Shown in pieces: positions 45,857-52,803 of a DNA stretch of 61,098 bases. Source of the DNA: Bacteroidia bacterium (lineage in GTDB: Bacteria; Bacteroidota; Bacteroidia; Flavobacteriales; Flavobacteriaceae); assembly GCA_030427585.1 (NCBI GenBank), contig JAUIBW010000030.1, forward strand, positions 1-61,098. The letters are read 5' to 3'. Every line of letters starts with the position of its first letter. Position 1 is the first letter of the stretch. The translations under genes were made by a program, and so were the position numbers. The notes under the pieces were generated by a model. That model was not told the origin of the DNA. It did not search any database and worked only from the letters and a program-made list of their open reading frames with translations.

Positions 45857-45922
45857 GATGTTAGATTTTTTGAGACCGAAACAGGTTCGGCGCGAATTGA
45901 TGATTTTTTTAATAAAGTAAAC

Positions 45923-45950
45923 AACCCTCTTGACAATATGCCAGAGGGTT
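45923..45950 (-). terminator. weak hairpin after the leaderless peptide
   Basis: AACCCTC/GAGGGTT arms with a 14-base loop, minus strand followed by GTTTACTTTATT. It may partly end the peptide transcript before the downstream genes. Confidence 0.45.
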
Positions 45951-45961
45951 ATTTTAGTGGT

Positions 45962-46099
45962 CTAGTGTTTAATATGATAGATAAATTTACCTATTGCAAC
46001 TCCAGCGTTATAGAAAAAGATTACTGCAACGATTGCAAGTACAACATATTCTAAATAAGGAGTAATATCAACACCACTACCTTTTTGAAATATACCCAT
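45962..46099 (-). CDS. leaderless membrane peptide, paralog of P6
   Basis: The 45-residue frame starts MGIFQKGSGVDITPYLEYVV. It has one membrane helix and ends YNAGVAIGKFIYHIKH. This end is clearly related to the C-terminus of P6 (YKAGEAIGKGLYHLFN), yet it has no Gly-Gly leader. It begins 11 bases after the P6 stop. It may be an immunity peptide that mimics the bacteriocin, or a second, leaderless component. Confidence 0.75.
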   Translation of the reverse strand: MGIFQKGSGVDITPYLEYVVLAIVAVIFFYNAGVAIGKFIYHIKH

Positions 46100-46109
46100 G
46101 ATAGTTATA

Positions 46110-46292
46110 TTAGTTAAAAAGGTGGTAAAGTCCTTTTCCTATTGCTTCTCCAGCTTTGTAAATTCCACCAATAGCTGCAATTACTACTGCTGCTCCAGCT
46201 GCTGTTACTGTGATAGGATCGATAACACCACCTTCTACGGTTCTTAATTCATTGCTTGATAATTCTGCTACGTTTAATTCTAAAGTATTCAT
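46110..46292 (-). CDS. double-glycine leader peptide P6 (class IIb-like)
   Basis: The 60-residue precursor has leader MNTLELNVAELSSNELRTVE then GG. The tail is a hydrophobic Gly/Ala-rich helix with a GxxxG motif (GEAIG). Such motifs mediate helix pairing in two-peptide bacteriocins. It follows P7 after 42 bases. Confidence 0.9.
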   Translation of the reverse strand: MNTLELNVAELSSNELRTVEGGVIDPITVTAAGAAVVIAAIGGIYKAGEAIGKGLYHLFN

Positions 46293-46334
46293 GTTGTTTG
46301 TTTTTTTTAAATTAATTAATGTTTTGTTTTAAAT

Positions 46335-46520
46335 TTATTTTACACCCTCGTGCTTGTCTTTTTCATCCTGGTATCCATTGTATATGCCAAGTCCTAGAGC
46401 ACCAACTGCAACTACCGCTATAATACCGATACACAATCCACCACAAACGATACCTCCGTTAATTTCTGTTGCTTCTTGTTTTGATAATTCCTGAAATTCT
46501 AAGTTGTTCAAATTTTTCAT
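46335..46520 (-). CDS. double-glycine leader peptide P7 (class IIb-like)
   Basis: The 61-residue precursor has leader MKNLNNLEFQELSKQEATEI then NGG. The tail has Cys26 and Cys30 (CGGLC), a hydrophobic helix with a GxxxG motif (GIYNG) and a charged end (DEKDKHEGVK). It is the first gene from promoter C and the likely partner of P6. Confidence 0.9.
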   Translation of the reverse strand: MKNLNNLEFQELSKQEATEINGGIVCGGLCIGIIAVVAVGALGLGIYNGYQDEKDKHEGVK

Positions 46521-46649
46521 TTTTTACGATTTAATGATTAATGATTTTTTTAATTTATGCTTACACTATCAATTCCGTCAAATCGATATGTAAACTGTTT
46601 TTGTTGTTGCAACAATCGTGAAAAGTTTTGTTGTTTCCCTTTCACAATA

Positions 46650-46684
46650 CAATGATACGGTGGGGCTGTCTCATCTTGTGAGAC
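46650..46684 (-). promoter_or_regulatory. palindrome promoter C (for P7-P6-leaderless peptide)
   Basis: Minus strand: GTCTCACAAGATGAGAC (46684-46668), 10 nt, TATCATTG (46657-46650). A leader of about 125 bases follows before the P7 start. Confidence 0.85.
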
Positions 46685-47036
46685 TGGTATTTTTTTTTCA
46701 TTTTTTTCATGATTATTTTTAAATAAGACATGATATTGTAGGACAATAGCATAGTGTCTAATACTATTTCGATACCAGTTAAAAGCTTCGTTATTGATAT
46801 TTATTAAAATCTGGTCTGGGATTTATTTCGGGATAGTATACTATAGTGGTAAGATTTTTTTCAGAAATACATATGCTGTAACTTCTTAATACTTTTTTGG
46901 GAAAGAAGAGTACTGATTGGCATAAAGCAAAAAAGAGCCTTGTTACTATAAGACTCTTTTTTTTACAATGCAAACACTGATGTGTTATCAATCCAAATGG
47001 TTCGTTTATTATTATCTAATTTTTTACAATCAATAA
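46685..47036. other. interval between promoter C and P8
   Basis: It holds the P8 terminator (46929-46964). A 66-codon frame on the minus strand (46791-46991) overlaps that terminator and looks non-coding. No other feature is seen. Confidence 0.5.
46929..46964 (-). terminator. terminator after P8
   Basis: AAAAAAGAG/CTCTTTTTT arms, with an inner CTT/AAG pair, give a U-run on either strand. It isolates P8 as a single-gene unit. Confidence 0.75.
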
Positions 47037-47198
47037 TTATGATAGCGTTAATAAAGTAACCGGAATATTGGGAAAACCTGGGGTAACTTCGCAAATGATT
47101 TTACGCGTAGTAGCAGATATTAATAAAGTACCTCCGTTGTTGTTAAAAAGTTCGTTTGATTGCAGTTCCTGAACGTTGTAGTTGTTTAAGTTTTTCAT
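47037..47198 (-). CDS. double-glycine leader peptide P8
   Basis: The 53-residue frame has leader MKNLNNYNVQELQSNELFNN then NGG. The tail TLLISATTRKIICEVTPGFP then NIPVTLLTLS has one Cys (36) and is rich in Thr and hydrophobic residues. It has its own palindrome promoter (D) and terminator. Confidence 0.83.
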   Translation of the reverse strand: MKNLNNYNVQELQSNELFNNNGGTLLISATTRKIICEVTPGFPNIPVTLLTLS

Positions 47199-47274
47199 TT
47201 TTTACGATTTAATGATTAATGAATGATTTTGTTGTTATAGCTGTAAATAAAGCTACGCTATCTCTTTTATACTA

Positions 47275-47309
47275 CAATGATAGTGTGCGATGGTCTCATT
47301 TTATGAGAT
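47275..47309 (-). promoter_or_regulatory. palindrome promoter D (for P8)
   Basis: Minus strand: ATCTCATAAAATGAGAC (47309-47293), 10 nt, TATCATTG (47282-47275). One half-site has a single change. Confidence 0.85.
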
Positions 47310-47370
47310 GCTTTATAAAATTTCTTGTCCATTATTTACATTAAAATGATAAAGTCTATAGGGTGAAATA

Positions 47371-47405
47371 AAAAAATCCCGGAAATTGATTTTCCAGGAT
47401 TTTTA
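47371..47405 (-). terminator. terminator after the small HTH gene
   Basis: AAAAATCC, GGAAA, a loop, then TTTCC and GGATTTTT make a strong stem with T-runs at both ends. It ends the transcript of the HTH gene at 47612. Confidence 0.8.
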
Positions 47406-47611
47406 TTCAAAAGAATTTTTCATTTTACATTCTAAATTTAGGTTCGTGTATTTATACAGTTGCGTTAAACATAAGTATGATATACAATTAGTAATAGAAT
47501 TGATTTCATAATTTTTCTGTTTACTTATATTGAACAAATTAAATTATAGGAAGTATTATAAATAAATGATATAAATCCTTTTGTCTATGGATGTACTTGT
47601 GAAATTTCATT

Positions 47612-47926
47612 TTATATGATGGCAGCCAGGTATTGTAATCTTTCAAAAGAATTTCCTCCGCTAACAGATCTAATCTCTGTGGCATCTAGTTCTTTTGTAT
47701 AAAATCCAAATTTAAAACCTACACTTTCTTCATAAACAAAACTCTGTATCGTAAAATCATAAGTGATAGGAGCGTTTAACTCTTTCATGATATCAATAAT
47801 CCGATAGGTTTGCGCTCTTGACATTCCTAGCCTTGATGCCAATTCTACAGGAGTTCCTGTGGCTTGTAAGCGTATGAGTCGATCGATTCTCTCGATCATT
47901 TCGATTTGTTTAATAATGATATTCAT
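47612..47926 (-). CDS. small HTH DNA-binding protein A
   Basis: The 104-residue protein has an N-terminal HTH (IERIDRLIRLQATGTPVELASRLGMSRAQTYRIIDIMKE), like the HTH_11 winged-helix group, then a short strand-rich tail conserved with protein B (YDFTIQSFVYEESV-F-FGFY). The last 26 residues, starting ELDATEIRSVSGG, look like the end of a Gly-Gly leader; Gly90-Gly91 are absent from B. A regulator of the precursor promoters is a natural guess. Confidence 0.8.
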   Translation of the reverse strand: MNIIIKQIEMIERIDRLIRLQATGTPVELASRLGMSRAQTYRIIDIMKELNAPITYDFTIQSFVYEESVGFKFGFYTKELDATEIRSVSGGNSFERLQYLAAII

Positions 47927-47995
47927 AATTATTTGTTTTTTGATTAATAAAGTAGTTTAATGCGATTAGGTGTTGTAAATCGGTTGACGATCTTT

Positions 47996-48178
47996 TTAGA
48001 ACATCCAATCGTTCATATCATCATGATCTATATAGATTTCGTACTCTTCAGAGTAGGAAATAACATCGGATATCACATGTTTCAGTTCTGGATCATTGAT
48101 TTCTTGTTGTAAAAAATCGTTTTCTAATTTACGTTCTGTTAGGTTGCTTTTGTTTTTTTGTGGATCATAATTTTTCAT
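47996..48178 (-). CDS. small acidic protein, function unknown
   Basis: The 60-residue frame (MKNYDPQKNKSNLTERKLEN...) is hydrophilic and acidic at its C-terminus (HDDMNDWMF). It has no Gly-Gly motif. It lies between the two HTH genes. Coding is likely but not certain. Confidence 0.5.
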   Translation of the reverse strand: MKNYDPQKNKSNLTERKLENDFLQQEINDPELKHVISDVISYSEEYEIYIDHDDMNDWMF

Positions 48179-48340
48179 CTGTTCTTTTTTTATTGTTTTT
48201 TAGTTGTCAGATGGAATTACTCATCTGTTGATTACTTTTAATTAAGGTATTCGTGAATCTTTGATTTCACCATTGAACATCTCGGTTGATATTAACTCAG
48301 TTGTTACGGCTCATTTCATAAGTTTATTCTTTAAATGTTA

Positions 48341-48673
48341 TTATACTATTCTTAAGCTTGGATATTTAAAATCTACTTGCATCATAATACTTTGAGCATT
48401 ATAAGAAGATACCTCTAGTACTTCTTCTCCATAAAGTTTACGGGTATAAAAACCATAGGTAAAGTTTACAGATTCTTCATAAACGTAGCTCTGTAGTGTG
48501 ATATCAAATACAATAGGAGCATTAAGTTGTTTCATTACTCTAAGAATCTGAAACAAAGATGCTTTTGAGATTTCCAATTTTTCGGATAATTGATCGGGAG
48601 TTCCTGTTTTTCCTAACCGTATCAACCGATTTAATCGTTCTATGACTTCAATTTGACGTTCTATTTTTTTCAT
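48341..48673 (-). CDS. small HTH DNA-binding protein B
   Basis: This paralog of protein A has 110 residues from the ATG at 48673, which aligns with the start of A. The HTH is IERLNRLIRLGKTGTPDQLSEKLEISKASLFQILRVMKQ. It ends differently, without Gly-Gly. It lies 82 bases downstream of the ABC transporter end in the same direction. Confidence 0.8.
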   Translation of the reverse strand: MKKIERQIEVIERLNRLIRLGKTGTPDQLSEKLEISKASLFQILRVMKQLNAPIVFDITLQSYVYEESVNFTYGFYTRKLYGEEVLEVSSYNAQSIMMQVDFKYPSLRIV

Positions 48674-48754
48674 AACCAAGTATTTAGATTAAAAAGTTTT
48701 TTAGCATTTTAAAAACATAATTATCAATTAAAATTTTATCGAACCATCTTCTAG

Positions 48755-50938
48755 CTATGCAACAGCATTTATTTTAGGGATGTGATCTACTACTGGCATT
48801 TGTTTTTGCCATAGTTCATAGTATTTTTCTTGTCGGGCATATAATACTTCATGATTTCCTTCTTCTACTACTTTCCCTTTTTCGAGTACTACAATTTTAT
48901 CGGCATTAATCACTGTACTTAATCGGTGGGCAATAATGATGATGGTTTTATCCTGGTCACGCAGGCTTTGTACTGCTTTCTGGATATAATTTTCAGAAGT
49001 ACTATCTAGTGAAGAGGTAGCTTCGTCCAGGACCAATACTTCAGGGTTTTTATACAATGCTCTGGCAATGGCAATACGTTGTTTTTGTCCTCCGGATAAA
49101 GTGGCCCCGTTTTCTCCCAAATACGTAGCAAAGCTATTGGGCAGATTTTCTATAAATTCGAGAATACCGATGGTTTTACATACCTCCATAATACGCTCTA
49201 CATCGGGAGCAAATTCCCCTACTGCGATATTGTCTATCACATTACCGGCAAACAGATCTATTTTTTGTGGCACTACACTTACCAGGTCTCTCAGGCTACC
49301 ATTCTCGATATGTTTCAGATCCTGATTTCCTATAGATATTTGTCCTTTCTGGATAGGATAAATATTTTGTAACAGAGACATCAGGGTAGATTTTCCCGAA
49401 CCACTCTCCCCGATAATGGCTGTGATTTTTCCTGTCTGAATCTCAAGATTAAAATCTTTAAAAACCTCTACTCTGGATCCATACCTAAATCCTACATTAG
49501 AGAAATTGATATCTCCAATGTTATTTTTTGTGAGTCTTATTTTCTGCTCATCTTCTTCGCGTTCCAGATCCATGATCTCAAACAAACGATCTGCAGCAAT
49601 CAATGCATTTTGGATTTGCTTATTGGCACTAATTAAACTGGCAACAGGACTGGTAAAATATCCTATAATGGCATAAAAAGCCATGAGTTCTCCGGCAGTA
49701 ATTTCTTTTTGAATCACAAAAAAGGAACCGCTCCATAATAGGATGATGGTAAATAATTGTGCAATAGTACCGGTACTGGAGTTAGAAAACACACTGTTAA
49801 GTGCAGATTTATATCCTATTTTTAATAATCCAATAAAACGGGTTTCTGTTTTAATATTGGCAAAGCCTTCAAGGCCAAATCTTTTGATAGTCCCTACAGC
49901 ATTTAGAGATTCTACCAACTGGCTTTCAAGATCCGCAGATTTTTCCATAATCCCTCGTTCTGTACGTTTATTCAGTTTATTGGTAATTACGTATATGGTT
50001 GCATAAATCGGAATAATCGCCAGCATAATCAGAGCCAGTTTCCAATAGTAGGTAAACATCAATCCAAAAGAGAACACCAGAATTAGAATATTAACCGTTA
50101 GGTTTAAGGCTACCCCATTGATAAAATTTCTGATTTTTACAGCATCACTAATACGAGAGATGATCTCTCCGACCCGCATAGTATCAAAAAATTGCTGAGG
50201 TAGTTTTAATAAATGTTTATAATACCCAAGAATCAATCGCGAATCGATTTGTTGTCCGGTTTTGATCAGGAAAACATCTTTGTATGCCCCTATGATTAGT
50301 TGTAAGAGCACTAATGTGATCATTACAATCCCTAACAGGTTAAGCAATTTGGTACTGGTACCCATAAAAACATGATCGGTAAGTTTTTGGATGTATATCG
50401 AAGTAGAGAACCCTAATAATGTAAAGATGATTGCTCCAACAAATGCCTGTATCAATACTCCTTTATGAGGCCTTAATAAAAACCAGAATCGCTTATAAAC
50501 CGATACTTTTTGGTTACCTGTTGTAAAATCTTCTTTTGGGAGTAATAATACCAATACTCCTGTCCATTCTTCATTGAACTCCTCGTGAGTTTTTTTATGA
50601 AATCTGCCATCTCCCGGATCCATTATTTTGATGTACTCTTTAGTCACTTCGTAGATCACTACATAATGATGCAATTTCTCATTTACGATCACATGAGCGA
50701 TGGCTGGTTTAGGGATTTTAGACAAACTGTCCAGGTCCCCACGTACTCCTTTGGCCTCAAACCCGAGTTTATCGGCAGCTTCGATTAATCCCAATACATT
50801 GGTTCCTTTTTTATCGGTACTTGCAAACTGTCGAATACGTGCAATTGGCAGTTGCAATTTATAATGTGCAGATACTGATGCCAGGCAAGCCGCACCGCAA
50901 TCAGTGATATCGTGTTGTTTTATTTTTGTTTTAGCCAT
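48755..50938 (-). CDS. C39-peptidase-containing ABC exporter
   Basis: The 727-residue protein has an N-terminal C39 peptidase domain with Gln8, Cys14 (DITDCGAACL), His91 (KLHHYVVIYEV) and Asp107 (IMDPGD), which cuts leaders after Gly-Gly. A six-helix membrane domain follows, and a nucleotide-binding domain with Walker A GESGSGKST, signature LSGGQKQRIAIARAL, Walker B VLVLDEATSSLD and IIAHRLST. It should trim and export the Gly-Gly peptides, with the HlyD protein reaching across the periplasm. Confidence 0.97.
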   Translation of the reverse strand: MAKTKIKQHDITDCGAACLASVSAHYKLQLPIARIRQFASTDKKGTNVLGLIEAADKLGFEAKGVRGDLDSLSKIPKPAIAHVIVNEKLHHYVVIYEVTKEYIKIMDPGDGRFHKKTHEEFNEEWTGVLVLLLPKEDFTTGNQKVSVYKRFWFLLRPHKGVLIQAFVGAIIFTLLGFSTSIYIQKLTDHVFMGTSTKLLNLLGIVMITLVLLQLIIGAYKDVFLIKTGQQIDSRLILGYYKHLLKLPQQFFDTMRVGEIISRISDAVKIRNFINGVALNLTVNILILVFSFGLMFTYYWKLALIMLAIIPIYATIYVITNKLNKRTERGIMEKSADLESQLVESLNAVGTIKRFGLEGFANIKTETRFIGLLKIGYKSALNSVFSNSSTGTIAQLFTIILLWSGSFFVIQKEITAGELMAFYAIIGYFTSPVASLISANKQIQNALIAADRLFEIMDLEREEDEQKIRLTKNNIGDINFSNVGFRYGSRVEVFKDFNLEIQTGKITAIIGESGSGKSTLMSLLQNIYPIQKGQISIGNQDLKHIENGSLRDLVSVVPQKIDLFAGNVIDNIAVGEFAPDVERIMEVCKTIGILEFIENLPNSFATYLGENGATLSGGQKQRIAIARALYKNPEVLVLDEATSSLDSTSENYIQKAVQSLRDQDKTIIIIAHRLSTVINADKIVVLEKGKVVEEGNHEVLYARQEKYYELWQKQMPVVDHIPKINAVA

Positions 50939-51254
50939 AATTTATTTAGTATTGAGATAAGAGTAGTGAGAATAGCCGTGAGTCTATGAGGTTTTGAGTG
51001 GTTTTTATTTCTACATTTACCAATCCAATCTCTACAAGCTCAGTGTGACAAGGGTATTTTTCACTTTATTATTTAAAATTTTACATTTTACGGTTTTACA
51101 TTTTATAGTTTCAAAGAAGCAAAGAATCTAAGTTTAGATTACAGTTAACTTTCATACATTTTCACTTCACGCCTAGAGCTTTTGTCTTCAGGCTTTATAC
51201 TTTTACATTTCTAACTTCAATATTCAATATTCAATATTCAATATTCGTTATTCG
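50939..51254. other. gap between the ABC and HlyD genes
   Basis: This 316-base low-complexity stretch contains a GTATTGAG-type repeat fragment, the REP-like word ACAAGCTCAGTGTGACAA (51034-51051) and repeated TTTTACATTTTA words. No gene. Confidence 0.6.
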
Positions 51255-51266
51255 TTATTCGACATT
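51218..51266. repeat. heptanucleotide tandem repeat at the end of hlyD
   Basis: Four CAATATT units (51218-51245) are followed by two CGTTATT and one CGACATT. The array enters the last codons of the HlyD gene, so slippage could alter its C-terminus. Confidence 0.8.
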
Positions 51267-52430
51267 CACTGCTTCTGCTATAGTGGGACTCGATGGGTTA
51301 AGCCAATCATCTACTTTGTCATAAAGTAATTCATACAGAGTGCGTTGTGTAAGTTGAAATCGTGCGCTTAGTGTCATCCCTTTGTTAAAACTCCCTTTAA
51401 AACCATTTTTAAGTTCGAGATGTCCCTGGTCGATAGCACAGCGTACTTTAAAAACAGGTCGTTCATTAATGATGTCTACATCTTTACTGATCTCGAGGAT
51501 TTTTCCGGTAGCCAGTCCCCATTGGTTATAGTTAAAAGCATCGATCTGAAAATTCACCAATTTATTTCGACTTACTAATCCTATATCTGATGGCGAGAGG
51601 TAACACTCTGCAACCAATCCGGTATCAGGAGATATCTCGGCAATAGTTAGCCCTCCTGCAATTAGACTACCCGGCTCGATACCCAAAACATTTTTAAGAA
51701 TCCCGTCTATGGGTGCTATGATCACCAGTTCTTTTTGGTTTTGTTCTAGTTGTGTTAATCCACCTTTTAATTCTCTTATGGTGTTGTGATATTCTGTTAC
51801 TGTAGCCTGCCAGTTATTTTTTTGTTGTTTTCGGTATTGTTGTAGCGTACTCGATGCCAGTTGATGCTCAAAAGCACTGTTCTCATAATCGACTTTGGCG
51901 ATTACCCCTTTTTCATACAGTTTTTGGTTACGCAGGTAATCGATTTTTGTTTTTTCAAATCGGGTTCTTAGCTCTTGTATTTTTTGAGTGAAGTACAGAT
52001 ACTCTTTTTGGTAACGTGCCGATTGTATGTTATTAAATTTCGGGGTAACCGTATTGATCAGATATTCGCAATCTGCAATAAACTGCTCGGTCTCTTCGAT
52101 CTGTGTCGAGGACCGGGTAATTTGTTCCTTTACTACCGAAGTATTGGTCATAAGCAAAGTATCGCCTTTATTTACTTTTTGATTATCAATCATATTTACA
52201 TAAACAACTTTACCTGATTGAAGCGGAGTAATAGCAATACGTTCTTTGCTAGGCCTTAACATTCCTCTTGCGGTGGTATAGATATCGATCTTTATAAATG
52301 GCAAAAGGGCTAATGCGATGACGAAAGCAACCAATATCGTCGTATAGATCATTTTACTTTTGCTGCTATGCTCAAACTGATGCACCTCTATGGTGTTTTC
52401 TATAATTTCTTTTGGAAATAACTGTTTCAT
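51255..52430 (-). CDS. HlyD-family periplasmic adaptor
   Basis: The 391-residue protein has an N-terminal membrane helix (TILVAFVIALALLPFI), then ARGMLRPSKERIAITPLQSGKVVYVNM (lipoyl-like), a long coiled-coil hairpin (about 100-230) and a C-terminal lipoyl/beta-barrel part (IAPIDGILKNVLGIEPGSLI). It pairs with the C39 ABC exporter downstream and with an outer-membrane TolC not in this window. Confidence 0.95.
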   Translation of the reverse strand: MKQLFPKEIIENTIEVHQFEHSSKSKMIYTTILVAFVIALALLPFIKIDIYTTARGMLRPSKERIAITPLQSGKVVYVNMIDNQKVNKGDTLLMTNTSVVKEQITRSSTQIEETEQFIADCEYLINTVTPKFNNIQSARYQKEYLYFTQKIQELRTRFEKTKIDYLRNQKLYEKGVIAKVDYENSAFEHQLASSTLQQYRKQQKNNWQATVTEYHNTIRELKGGLTQLEQNQKELVIIAPIDGILKNVLGIEPGSLIAGGLTIAEISPDTGLVAECYLSPSDIGLVSRNKLVNFQIDAFNYNQWGLATGKILEISKDVDIINERPVFKVRCAIDQGHLELKNGFKGSFNKGMTLSARFQLTQRTLYELLYDKVDDWLNPSSPTIAEAVNVE

Positions 52431-52803
52431 GCTGGATATTCTTTAAACGTTAACAATGGATTGATACATGATGACAAAATGATCCATCAGAAAAGTGGTG
52501 AGCTGTGAAATGAAATTGATTAGTACATGTATCATAAGTTTTGATTTTTTTAAGTGAAACTAAAGCGACTGCTACGTTTTTTGATTTGATCAAATATACC
52601 CTCGATAAAGCCCCAAAAACAAAGGAAAGAAGTCGTGATTCCTGAAAACAAACACTGAATTCCTAGAATACAGACTTTTAGTTTAAAATGGTAATCGATT
52701 GATTATCATATAGTTTTGTTATAATTATCTAAAAGAAATCTTAAAACAGAAAATAGTATATTTATATCCTGTTAAAATAAATATAGAATAATACCAACAC
52801 CTC
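52431..52803. other. divergent regulatory region between hlyD and the dehydratase gene
   Basis: It holds the lanthipeptide-arm motif (52636-52676) and a perfect -7 box TAGTTTTG (52711-52718) toward the dehydratase. The palindrome found at the Gly-Gly peptide genes is absent. Confidence 0.6.
52636..52676 (+). promoter_or_regulatory. direct-repeat site upstream of the dehydratase gene
   Basis: Two 20-base direct half-sites, TGATTCCTGAA-type (52636) and TGAATTCCTAGAA-type with TAGAATACAGACT (52656-52676), lie 34 bases before a TAGTTTTG box. The second half recurs upstream of the precursor at 57804-57824. Direct 20-base repeats fit AraC-type binding. Confidence 0.6.

Noticed and set aside
45871..45881. 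A fifth GTCTCA/TGAGAC site before the gene at 45293
   Set aside because: Only one half-site (TTGAGACC) is present, with no partner at the fixed spacing and no -7 box at 10 nt.
46791..46991. A 66-codon minus-strand frame after P8, with several Cys
   Set aside because: It runs over the P8 terminator stem and has no leader or recognisable pattern. I treat it as non-coding.
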